Positions 1 through 7,189 of a DNA stretch of 7,503 nucleotides are shown piece after piece (position 1 is the first letter of the stretch; every line of letters begins with the position of its first letter). The notes beneath the pieces were generated by a model. It was given only the letters and a program-made list of their open reading frames with translations, had not been told where the DNA came from and did not search any database. This stretch comes from Pseudomonadota bacterium (GTDB taxonomy: Bacteria; Pseudomonadota; Alphaproteobacteria; UBA2966; CAIVPW01): the NCBI GenBank assembly GCA_027625125.1, contig JAQBXG010000084.1, positions 1 to 7,503 on the forward strand, read 5' to 3'. The position numbers and the translations under genes are program-made.

Positions 1-155
1 CCGCCGGGGAAGTGCTGACGGCCGACGATCTGACTGTGCTGCGGCCGTGTCCAACGGATGCGCTGCCGCCCTATCGCATCGGCGAGGTGTTGGGCAAGAC
101 CGCCCGCGCCGATCTCGAGGCCGGGGCCTGTGTGCGCCCGGCGGACGTGCAATGA
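1..155 (+). CDS. C-terminal end of a sialic-acid-synthase (NeuB/LegI/PseI) family protein, 5' truncated
   Basis: Only the last 50 residues are inside the window, with codons starting at position 3 and TGA at 153-155. They read as the antifreeze-like SAF domain that closes nonulosonic acid synthases: AGEVLTADDLTVLRP, then a short linker, then YRIGEVLGKTARADLEAG and a final hydrophobic/charged turn. Family members condense phosphoenolpyruvate with an N-acyl-mannosamine-type or 6-deoxy-diamino sugar to make sialic, legionaminic or pseudaminic acid. The SAF domain caps the active site of the dimer partner. The catalytic TIM barrel lies upstream and is not visible, so the exact sugar cannot be told. 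The downstream glycosyltransferase begins 4 bp after the stop, which suggests co-transcription. A SAF domain from another family is possible, but the spacing of the GEVLT, LTVLRP and VLGK blocks fits this one well. Confidence 0.83.
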   Translation, partial: AGEVLTADDLTVLRPCPTDALPPYRIGEVLGKTARADLEAGACVRPADVQ

Positions 156-159
156 CCGG

Positions 160-822
<663 letters not shown>

Positions 823-823
823 C

Positions 824-2122
824 ATGGCGGTTTCGGGCGGCGGCGCGGATCGGTATGCGCGCTCGCGACAAATGCTCGATCGCGCGTTCCGCGCCATTCC
901 GGCCCAATCGCAGACGTTTTCAAAGGGGTGGACACAATATCCGCGCGGCGCGGCGCCGGTGTTCGCCGAGCGCGCCGACGGCGGATCGGTTTGGGACGTT
1001 GACGGCAACCGCTTTATCGACTGGCCGATGGCGTTGGGGCCGCTGCTGTTGGGGCACAATCATCCGCGCGTGAACGCGGCGATTGCCGCGCAACTGGCCG
1101 ACGGCATCGCGTTTTCGTTGCCGACTCGCGGCGAGTTGGAACTGGCCGAGCGGCTGATCGACTGGTTCCCGTATGCCGAGCGGGTGCGGTTCGGCAAGAA
1201 CGGCTCCGACGCCACCGCCGGTGCGGTGCGGGCGGCGCGCGCGCACACCGGCCGCGACCTAGTGCTGTGCTGTGGCTATCACGGCTGGCAGGACTGGTTT
1301 ATCGGCACGACGACGCGCAATGCCGGGGTGCCGCGTGACGTGCGGGCGCTGACGACCGCGTTTCCGTACAACGACCCGGAGGCGCTGGCGGAATTGTTGC
1401 AGGCCCGCGCCGGCGATGTCGCGGCGATCATCCTGGAGCCGATGGGGGTGATCGAGCCGGTCGCCGGATACCTGGAAGAGGTGCGCCGATTGGCCGATGC
1501 CCACGGCGCGGTGCTGATCTTTGACGAATGCTGGACCGGATTCCGGCTGCATCGGCAGGGGGCGTTCGGCCGCTTTGGCGTCGCGCCGGACCTCGCGTGC
1601 TTCGGCAAGGCGCTGGGCAACGGCGTGCCGATTTCGGCAATTGTCGGGCGCGCCGAGGTGATGGAGGTGTTCGACAGCGCGTTCTTTTCGTTCACATTCG
1701 GCGGCGACGCGCTGGGAATTGCCGCCGCCGGGGCGGTGCTGGACGTGCTGGAAACCGAACCGGTGCTGGCGCATGTGGACGGGATCGGCCGCGCGCTGCT
1801 GGACGGCATGGCCGGGCAGATCGAACGCCACGGATTGGGCGCTCGCGTGTGCCTGCTGGGGTATCCGGCGCGCCACATCCTCGACTTTCCCGGTGACGAC
1901 GGCCTGTTGCTGAAAAGCGTGTTCCAGCAGGAGGCGCTGCGCGGCGGCGTTCTGGCGGCGGCGTGGCATGCGCCGTCATATGCCCACACGGCGGACGATG
2001 TCGAACAAACATTGGCGGTGTACGACCGCGTTTTTGCTGACCTGGCGCTATGGCTGGAAGATGGGACGTTGGCGGAGCGCCTGGTCGGCGAACGGGTGCA
2101 GCCGGTGTTTCGCCGGCCGTGA
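824..2122 (+). CDS. Class III PLP-dependent aminotransferase, glutamate-1-semialdehyde aminomutase-like
   Basis: This is a 432-residue fold-type I PLP enzyme. Visible landmarks are VWDVDGNRFIDW (56-67), LLGHNHPRV (75-83), the phosphate-binding KNGSDAT (125-131), GYHGWQDW (151-158), DECWTGFR (234-241) with D234 pairing to the pyridine nitrogen, ACFGKALGNG (258-267) with the Schiff-base K262, and SFTFGGD (289-295). Overall order and length match glutamate-1-semialdehyde 2,1-aminomutase relatives. A housekeeping heme role is unlikely inside a glycan operon. Known relatives in such loci are annotated only by similarity, so the substrate (a sugar precursor or an unusual amino acid) is open. The start is ATG 824, one base after the glycosyltransferase stop. 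An in-frame GTG at 812 would add four residues and overlap that gene by 11 bp. Neither start has a convincing ribosome site, so coupling is likely. Confidence 0.9.
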   Translation: MAVSGGGADRYARSRQMLDRAFRAIPAQSQTFSKGWTQYPRGAAPVFAERADGGSVWDVDGNRFIDWPMALGPLLLGHNHPRVNAAIAAQLADGIAFSLPTRGELELAERLIDWFPYAERVRFGKNGSDATAGAVRAARAHTGRDLVLCCGYHGWQDWFIGTTTRNAGVPRDVRALTTAFPYNDPEALAELLQARAGDVAAIILEPMGVIEPVAGYLEEVRRLADAHGAVLIFDECWTGFRLHRQGAFGRFGVAPDLACFGKALGNGVPISAIVGRAEVMEVFDSAFFSFTFGGDALGIAAAGAVLDVLETEPVLAHVDGIGRALLDGMAGQIERHGLGARVCLLGYPARHILDFPGDDGLLLKSVFQQEALRGGVLAAAWHAPSYAHTADDVEQTLAVYDRVFADLALWLEDGTLAERLVGERVQPVFRRP

Positions 2123-2124
2123 CC

Positions 2125-2128
2125 GGAG
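2125..2128 (+). promoter_or_regulatory. Ribosome binding site of the AAC(3)-like gene
   Basis: GGAG sits in the 15 bp gap after the aminotransferase stop, with 9 bases between it and ATG 2138. It is one of the clearest Shine-Dalgarno matches in the window and supports that start. The gap is too short for a promoter, so the gene is read from upstream. Confidence 0.6.
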
Positions 2129-2137
2129 CCGTCCGGG

Positions 2138-2917
2138 ATGCGGACACCATCGATTACGCGCGCCGGGCTGACGCAGCATCTGGCCGGGCTGGGCGTGCGG
2201 GCGGGAATGCATGTGGCCGTGCATTCGCGATTGTTGAGTTTCGGTCGCGTCGAGGGCGGCGCAGCGGCGGTCTACGAAGCGCTGTGCGAGGCGGTGGGAC
2301 CGGAGGGCACGGTGGTCGTGCCGACCTTTACGTTCTATCTGGAGTCCGCCGACGTGTACGACCCGGCGACGACGCCGTCGCAGGAGGTCGGTGCGCTGCC
2401 GGAATACGTCCGCACGCAACCCGGCGTGCTGCGGACGCTGTGTCCGATGCACAGCCATGCGGTGATCGGCGCGGATACGGCGGTGCTGGCCGGGGCCGAC
2501 CCGGAACGGTCGCTGGGCAAAGGATCGTCGTTCGACGCGATGCACGCGGCGGGATTTCATTTGTTGTTGCTCGGCTGCACGTTTTTGGAGGGGGCGACGT
2601 TCCTGCACCAGGTCGAGGCAAGCGTCGGCGTGCCGTACCGCTCGTGGCTGCACTTGCCGCGGCGGGTGCGAATGCCGGACGGGAGCGAACGGGGTATGGA
2701 CTTGCGCCACTATGGGATGGAAAAAGGTACGCGCCTTGAGAAGAACTTCGTCGTCGCCGAACGCGCGATGGCCGCGCGACCCGGGGCGATGACGTCGGTG
2801 GCGTTGGGCGGCCGGTCGAGCCACCTGATGACCCTCGCCACGTTGTACGACGTGGTCGCCGGTTTGTTGGCCGCCGATCCGTTGGCGTTGATGACGGACC
2901 CGGGCGATGGCGGCTGA
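2138..2917 (+). CDS. AAC(3)-family (Antibiotic_NAT fold) N-acetyltransferase
   Basis: This 259-residue protein matches the aminoglycoside 3-N-acetyltransferase family from end to end. AVHSRLLSFGRVEGGAAAVYEAL (27-49) resembles the family's H-S-S-L-x-x-x-G-x-V-x-G-G block. It is followed by GPEGTVVVPTFTF (54-66), ALPEYVRTQPGVLRT (86-100), MHSHAVIG (104-111), LGKGSSFDAM (126-135), LLLLGCTFLEGATFLHQVEA (142-161) and an AVVAERAMA-like tail. T154, H157 and E160 lie in the block that carries the active-site His and Glu in this family. The family uses acetyl-CoA to acylate amines. Members in glycan or secondary-metabolite clusters usually modify amino sugars or biosynthetic intermediates rather than give drug resistance, and the context here favours that. 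The usual His of the R-S-x-H-P segment appears as Cys102 (LCP). The next gene starts inside this one, with an 11 bp overlap. Confidence 0.87.
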   Translation: MRTPSITRAGLTQHLAGLGVRAGMHVAVHSRLLSFGRVEGGAAAVYEALCEAVGPEGTVVVPTFTFYLESADVYDPATTPSQEVGALPEYVRTQPGVLRTLCPMHSHAVIGADTAVLAGADPERSLGKGSSFDAMHAAGFHLLLLGCTFLEGATFLHQVEASVGVPYRSWLHLPRRVRMPDGSERGMDLRHYGMEKGTRLEKNFVVAERAMAARPGAMTSVALGGRSSHLMTLATLYDVVAGLLAADPLALMTDPGDGG

Positions 2918-4373
2918 CGTCCTGGATCGCGTGCTGGCATTCGCTGCCGGGTCGCCGGCGCATCCGGCCGTGGTGGGCGACGGAGGAGTCATTTCCTATG
3001 GCGAATTCGCCACGCGCGTGCGGCGCATCGCCGCAGCGATCGCCGCAGCCGGCGAATCGCCGCGGGTGATGATTCAACTGCCGCAAGGGGCGGATGCGTA
3101 TGCGGCGATGTTCGCGACGTTGATGGCCGGAGGGTACTACGCCGCGGTCAACGTGTCGGCCCCGGTCGAGGTGCAGGACAATGTCGCGCGCAGGTTCGGG
3201 CCGGACGTGATCGTGACGGCGCGGGACGTTGCCGCGGGGCAGGCGCACGGCGACCGCGATGTGGTGCGGGTGGATACAGACGCCCTGGGCGCGGCGGAAT
3301 TGGCGGACGCGGTGACGGCGCATGACCTGGCGTATGTGATGTTCACGTCCGGGTCGACCGGCGAGCCGAAAGGGGTGATGATCGGGCGCGCCGGGCTGGG
3401 CCATTATGCGGCGTGGGCAACCGGCGCGATGGCGGTGACGCCCGCGGACCGTTGGTCGCAGCACCCGAACATCGCCTTTGATCTCAGCGTGCTGGATATC
3501 TATGGCGCGCTTTGTTCCGGCGCGACGTTGGTGCCCCTGACCCAGCGGCGCGACCGGCTGATGCCGGCGGAGGCGATCCGCCGCCACGCGCTGACAATCT
3601 GGGATTCGGTGCCGAGTGTCGTCGACTTGATGCAGCGCGCGGGCCAGGTGACGACCGCGCATCTGGACTCGCTGCGGTTGATGACGTTTTGCGGCGAGCC
3701 GCTGCTGGAGACGCACCTGGACGCGATCTTTGCCGCCCGGCCCGACCTGGTGGTCCACAACACATATGGTCCGACCGAGGCGACGGTTTCGTGCACGTTG
3801 ATCCGCCTCGGGGCTGATACCTATCGCGACGCCTGTGACCGCAGCGTGGCGCTGGGGGACGCGATCGGCGACATGGCGGTGCGACTGGTCGGCGGCGACG
3901 ACGACGGCGAAGGCGAGATTCTGATTTCGGGGCCGCAGGTCGCGCGCGGGTACTGGCGTGATCCCGAGGCGACGGCGGCAGCGTTCGGGCGGGCGGAGAA
4001 CAGCGTTGCGACCTATCGCACCGGCGACTGGGCGGCCCGGCGCGGTGGCCATTTGCATTTCGTGTCGCGGGTCGACCGGCAGGTGAAGGTCCACGGATTT
4101 CGGCTGGAACTGGGCGAGGTGGACGCCGCGATCCGCGCCTGTGGCGTGGCGACCGTATGCACGGTTTTGGACGGCGACAAATTGCACAGCTTTCTGGAGG
4201 GGGACGACGGCATCGACGTGGCGGAGCTGCGCCGCAATCTGGCCCGGCGGCTGCCGTCCCATGCGGTGCCGGAGCAGGTTCATGTATTGGCGCACCTGCC
4301 GCGGAACGCCAACGACAAGATCGATTCCCGCGCGCTGACCGATCAGCTGCGGGCCGAAAAGGCGGCGGAATGA
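2907..4373 (+). CDS. Stand-alone amino-acid adenylation enzyme (DltA-like, ANL superfamily)
   Basis: This 488-residue ATP-dependent enzyme should activate an amino acid as its adenylate and load it onto a carrier protein. Core motifs in order: A3 FTSGSTGEPKG (146-156), A4 FDLSVLDIY (191-199) with D192 to hold the substrate amine, FCGEPL (261-266), A5 NTYGPTEAT (285-293), A7 YRTGDWA (370-376), A8 RVDRQVKVHGFRLELGEVD (388-406), and A10 NANDKID (467-473) with catalytic K471. Length and several blocks (FDLSVxDIY, FCGE, YGPTEATV) resemble D-alanine:carrier ligase DltA more than multidomain NRPS modules. There is no condensation, carrier or thioesterase domain. C262 aligns with the Cys that helps DltA select D-alanine, but D233 and T260 differ from DltA. 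The next gene is its obvious carrier partner, starting at the stop codon by ATGA overlap. The substrate is not proven. Confidence 0.9.
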   Translation: MAADVLDRVLAFAAGSPAHPAVVGDGGVISYGEFATRVRRIAAAIAAAGESPRVMIQLPQGADAYAAMFATLMAGGYYAAVNVSAPVEVQDNVARRFGPDVIVTARDVAAGQAHGDRDVVRVDTDALGAAELADAVTAHDLAYVMFTSGSTGEPKGVMIGRAGLGHYAAWATGAMAVTPADRWSQHPNIAFDLSVLDIYGALCSGATLVPLTQRRDRLMPAEAIRRHALTIWDSVPSVVDLMQRAGQVTTAHLDSLRLMTFCGEPLLETHLDAIFAARPDLVVHNTYGPTEATVSCTLIRLGADTYRDACDRSVALGDAIGDMAVRLVGGDDDGEGEILISGPQVARGYWRDPEATAAAFGRAENSVATYRTGDWAARRGGHLHFVSRVDRQVKVHGFRLELGEVDAAIRACGVATVCTVLDGDKLHSFLEGDDGIDVAELRRNLARRLPSHAVPEQVHVLAHLPRNANDKIDSRALTDQLRAEKAAE

Positions 4374-4636
4374 CGGGGACGCGCGAAGCCGAGGTGCGGG
4401 CGACCATCATCGATCTGGTGACGCCGATGGTCGAGCGCGCCGGTCGCGCCGCCGCGGACCTGGAGGATTCCACCGAGCTGTTGCAGAGCGGCCTGATAGA
4501 CAGTTTCGAGTTTCTGGACCTGATCACCGAGATCGAGCAGCGCGCCGGGGTCGAAATCGACCTGGCGGCGCTGGACGACGACGACTTTACGACGATCGGC
4601 GGGCTGGTGGGCTATGTGCTGGCGGCGGAATCGTGA
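4370..4636 (+). CDS. Stand-alone acyl/aminoacyl carrier protein
   Basis: This 88-residue acidic helical protein has a phosphopantetheine attachment site at GLIDSFEFLDLI (41-52), with modified serine S45 (codon at 4502-4504). Helix I lies before it (EAEVRATIIDLVTPMV). After it come a helix, the EIEQRAGVEIDLAAL segment and a closing TIGGLVGYVL helix, as in ACP and DltC. Size and the L-I/L-D-S context resemble DltC-type carriers. ATG 4370 shares ATGA with the adenylation gene stop, and AAAAGG at 4357-4362 gives a plausible ribosome site 7 bases upstream. An in-frame upstream ATG at 4157 would only add sequence shadowing the adenylation gene. It most likely carries the amino acid activated by its neighbour as a thioester. 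It needs a phosphopantetheinyl transferase, which is not in this window. Its last 25 bp overlap the opposing acetyltransferase gene. Confidence 0.9.
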   Translation: MTGTREAEVRATIIDLVTPMVERAGRAAADLEDSTELLQSGLIDSFEFLDLITEIEQRAGVEIDLAALDDDDFTTIGGLVGYVLAAES

Positions 4637-5238
4637 CGGGAATTGGATTGCCGGATCAGCGCGATGTAGTGGGCGCCGTTGTCCGGCCCCGGCACGAATC
4701 CGTGGCGCCGGTAGAAGGCGAGGGCGCGGGCGTTGTCGCGCCGGGCATGGACGCTGACCGCCGCGCTCCGATGGCGGGCGAAGAGCTCCGCCAGGACGGC
4801 GTCGGCGACGCCGGTGCCGCGATGGGCAGCATCGACCGCCAACCGCGCCAGATACACCGTGTCTTTGGGCACCAGCGGCACCTGGCCGCCCCAGGCGTCG
4901 AGGGCAGCGCGGAACTCGGGCTGCGCCGCGGGCGGCAGCGCCCTGCGCATCACCGCCACGCCGACCAACTGGGCCGTTGCCAGCCGTTGCGCGGGCAGGG
5001 CCGCGAAGATCGCGACGACGTTGCCGGCGAGTTCCGCGGCGACCGTTGCACCCAATTCACTGGCCGGGAGATCGAACTGCCGCGCGATGATCGCGAGTCG
5101 TTCATCGTCGTCGACCGGCAGCAGGTCATAGAACTCGGGGAACGATTCGTAGGTCAGCCGGGCGCTGTCCAGCCGAGCCGCGGCGCCGAAATCCGCGACC
5201 GGGCGAAACTGCAGCGGCGGTGGATTGCTGACGGCCAT
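4612..5238 (-). CDS. GNAT-family N-acetyltransferase, opposite strand
   Basis: This 208-residue protein has the GNAT acetyl-CoA-binding core: VYLARLAVDAAHRGTGVADAVL (128-149), with R140-G141-T142-G143-V144 forming the pyrophosphate loop. It is followed by VSVHARRDNARALAFYRRHG (161-180), the usual motif B helix ending in F-Y-x-x-x-G-F. The N-terminal 120 residues are less conserved and probably form the acceptor site. I chose ATG 5238 because GGGA lies 7 bases upstream on this strand, whereas a longer frame reaching 5505 would add an Arg/Pro-rich segment that shadows the divergent gene. It is the only gene here on the minus strand, with a TAG stop at 4612-4614 inside the carrier protein gene. 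Acceptor unknown. It could acetylate a sugar amine, an aminoacyl group or something unrelated to the glycan. Confidence 0.85.
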   Translation of the reverse strand: MAVSNPPPLQFRPVADFGAAARLDSARLTYESFPEFYDLLPVDDDERLAIIARQFDLPASELGATVAAELAGNVVAIFAALPAQRLATAQLVGVAVMRRALPPAAQPEFRAALDAWGGQVPLVPKDTVYLARLAVDAAHRGTGVADAVLAELFARHRSAAVSVHARRDNARALAFYRRHGFVPGPDNGAHYIALIRQSNSRHDSAAST

Positions 5239-5279
5239 GCAATGGTCCCGACCGATCCGAGAGCCGGAGCATAGAGCGG
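5239..5279. promoter_or_regulatory. Divergent 41 bp gap with two opposing ribosome sites
   Basis: The gap separates the minus-strand GNAT from the plus-strand aminopeptidase-like gene. TCCC at 5246-5249 is GGGA for the minus gene, 7 bases from its ATG. GGAG at 5266-5269 serves the plus gene, 10 bases before ATG 5280. The gap is too short for two full promoters, so at least one promoter must lie inside the other gene. I see no good -35/-10 pair in the gap itself. Confidence 0.5.
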
Positions 5280-6620
5280 ATGAAGGCCGGGAAGCAAAAT
5301 GCCACCGATGCGGGCCGGGCGATGAAGGAGCTGTTGACGCGGCTGTGGCCGCTGCACCGCACGCTGAACAGCGACGACATGGAGCGGGCGCTGGGGATGT
5401 GCGGCGCGTACCTGGACGATCCGCGCTGGATGCTGCATCGATATCGCCCGAAAAGCGAGGTCTATACCTGGATCGTGCCGGAGCGGTTCCACGTGCGCGA
5501 GGCATGGCTGGAGATCGATGGTGAGCGCATCGCCGACTTTGCCGACAACCCGCTGCATTTGCTGTCGTATTCGCTGCCGCGGACGATCGAAGGTAAGCTG
5601 GGCGACCTGCGCGGCCATCTCTGGAGCAATCCGGCGCGGCCCGACGCGATTCCGTGGGAGTTCAAATACTATGAGCGCAGCTGGGGGTTCTGCGTGCGCC
5701 ACCGCGATCTGGAGCGCTTCGGCGACGACGCGCCGGTCAAAGGCGTCATTGATGTTGCATTCGGCGACGAGGACTTTTGCCTTGGCGAGTTCTATCTGCC
5801 CGGCGAGACCGACGCGGACGTGCTGTTTCTGACCAACATCTGCCACCCGGCCCAGGTCAACGACTCGCTGTCCGGCCTGGTCGTCGGTCTGGAGATGGCG
5901 CGGCGGCTGGCGGCGATGCCCCGGCAGCGCCTGGGGTTCCGGCTGCTGGTGGTGCCGGAGACGATCGGCACGATCGCGTGGCTCGCCGCCAACGAGAACG
6001 CGATCACGAATACCGGCATCGCCTGGTTCTGTGAGGTCGTGGGCCACGATGAATCGTTCATCCTGCAACATTCGCGGCAGGGAGACGCGCTGATCGACCG
6101 CGCGTTCCTGGCCGTGTTGCGCCAACATCGCCGCCACGGGGTCGAGCGCAGCGGCCGGTTTCGCGAGGTCATCGCCAGCGACGAAATGGTGACGAACGGA
6201 CCGGGGTTCGATATCCCGACCCCGTCGCTGTCGCGCTGGCCGTATGACCAATACCACACCAGCGACGACAACCCCGGCATCATTGCCGAGGAAAACCTGC
6301 AGGAAACGCTGGAGGTATTCGAGGACCTGTGGCGCGCGTTGCAAACCAACGCCTATCCACGCCGCACGTTCAAAGGACCGGTGATGCTGTCGCGCCACGG
6401 GCTGTGGGTGGACTGGCGCGAGGACCGGGCGCTGAACCTGGCGACCGAACGCATCATGTTGATGCTGGAAGGGGACCGGTCGTTGATCGATATCGCCCAC
6501 GAGCTGGATTTGCCGCTGGATACGATCACGCGGTATCTGGAGCGGTTTCGCGAGGCGGGCCTGATCGAGATGTCACCGACGCCATGGACCGCGCCGGCGC
6601 CGATGGCCGGACGCGAATGA
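5280..6620 (+). CDS. DUF2172/DUF4910 aminopeptidase-like protein with C-terminal winged helix
   Basis: This 446-residue protein belongs to the zinc-aminopeptidase-like (M28-related) family often found in polysaccharide loci, whose reaction is unestablished. The N-terminal part (about 16-110) contains the family opening ELLTRLWPLHRTLNSD. The peptidase-like core has ICHPAQVNDSLSG (187-199) with likely metal ligands H189 and D195, VVPETIGTIAWL (224-235) with E227, the SRQGDALIDRAF segment (265-276), SDE (300-302), PGFDIPTPSLSRWP (308-321) and YHTSDDNPG (325-333) with likely ligand H326. Residues about 385-431 look like a winged helix (ERIMLMLEGDRSLIDIAHEL then TITRYLERFREAGLI), matching the HTH_47 arrangement. 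ATG 5280 has the better ribosome site. ATG 5322 (MKELL) fits the family N-terminus more closely and remains possible. The stop overlaps the next gene's start by ATGA. Confidence 0.85.
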   Translation: MKAGKQNATDAGRAMKELLTRLWPLHRTLNSDDMERALGMCGAYLDDPRWMLHRYRPKSEVYTWIVPERFHVREAWLEIDGERIADFADNPLHLLSYSLPRTIEGKLGDLRGHLWSNPARPDAIPWEFKYYERSWGFCVRHRDLERFGDDAPVKGVIDVAFGDEDFCLGEFYLPGETDADVLFLTNICHPAQVNDSLSGLVVGLEMARRLAAMPRQRLGFRLLVVPETIGTIAWLAANENAITNTGIAWFCEVVGHDESFILQHSRQGDALIDRAFLAVLRQHRRHGVERSGRFREVIASDEMVTNGPGFDIPTPSLSRWPYDQYHTSDDNPGIIAEENLQETLEVFEDLWRALQTNAYPRRTFKGPVMLSRHGLWVDWREDRALNLATERIMLMLEGDRSLIDIAHELDLPLDTITRYLERFREAGLIEMSPTPWTAPAPMAGRE

Positions 6621-7189
6621 GCGATCCGAACGTCACGCTGACCGGCGAAAAAGTCATTCTGCGGCCGTTCGCGACCGGCGATGTCGGCGACGCCTATCTT
6701 GGCTGGATGAACGACCGCGCCGCCAACCCGTACCTGCTGGGGGCGCGGACGCCGGTCGCGCGCGACGATCTGGTGCGTTATGTCGAGGCCAGCGCCGCCG
6801 ACGAACGGAGTTTCTTGTTTGCGGTCTGCGACCGCGAAAGCGGCGTCCATATCGGCAATGCCCGCCTGTACGACGTGAGTGTCGCCGACCGCCACGGCAT
6901 CTATGGCTGGCTGATCGGCGACGTGGCGTTTCGTGGCCGGGGTGCAGGCACCGACGCGCTGGTGCAATTGCTGCGCTTTGGATTTCATCATCTGGACCTG
7001 CATCGCATCTGGGGCATGGTCGCGGTCGCCAATGCCGGTGCGACCCGGTGCAGCGAAAAGGCCGGGATGGTCCGCGAGGGCATCCTGCGCGAGGTGATTC
7101 GTCGCGGCGATGGCTTTCTGGACGCAGCGCTGTTCGCGATGTTGCGGCCGGAATTCGACCGTCGCCACGGCGGACCGGATCAATGGTGA
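6617..7189 (+). CDS. RimJ/RimL-type GNAT N-acetyltransferase
   Basis: This 190-residue GNAT opens with LTGEKVILRPFATGDVGDAYLGWMND (8-33), the typical start of the RimJ/RimL branch. It continues with GNARLYDV (80-87), IYGWLIGDVAFRGRGAGTDA (95-114) with the acetyl-CoA loop R106-G-R-G-A-G111, then LDLHRIWGMVAVANAGATR (126-144) and SEKAGMVREGILRE (146-159). Close relatives in glycosylation loci acetylate 4-amino sugars, as PseH does in pseudaminic acid synthesis, but protein N-terminal acetylation is the classical activity of the branch. The locus favours a sugar or aminoacyl acceptor (inference). ATG 6617 overlaps the previous stop as ATGA. A longer upstream frame from 6329 lies wholly within the preceding gene and is not used. 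The next gene begins within its last codons, a 7 bp overlap. Confidence 0.87.
   Translation: MSDPNVTLTGEKVILRPFATGDVGDAYLGWMNDRAANPYLLGARTPVARDDLVRYVEASAADERSFLFAVCDRESGVHIGNARLYDVSVADRHGIYGWLIGDVAFRGRGAGTDALVQLLRFGFHHLDLHRIWGMVAVANAGATRCSEKAGMVREGILREVIRRGDGFLDAALFAMLRPEFDRRHGGPDQW

Noticed and set aside
2138..2917. Aminoglycoside resistance gene
   Set aside because: The fold is that of AAC(3), but the gene sits inside a glycan biosynthesis operon with matching codon use and no mobile-element signs. A biosynthetic acetyltransferase is more likely.
2328..4295. 655-codon open frame on the minus strand
   Set aside because: It lies antisense to the AAC(3)-like and adenylation genes, both of which have complete family motifs. 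Its translation is rich in Arg, His, Pro and Gln with no domain pattern, the usual antisense shadow in GC-rich DNA.
4600..4660. Bidirectional terminator between the convergent carrier protein and GNAT genes
   Set aside because: The coding regions overlap by 25 bp, and I see no convincing GC hairpin followed by a T-run on either strand.
5154..6500. 448-codon open frame on the minus strand
   Set aside because: It is antisense to the aminopeptidase-like gene, with no recognisable motif and a skewed Arg/Gln/His composition.
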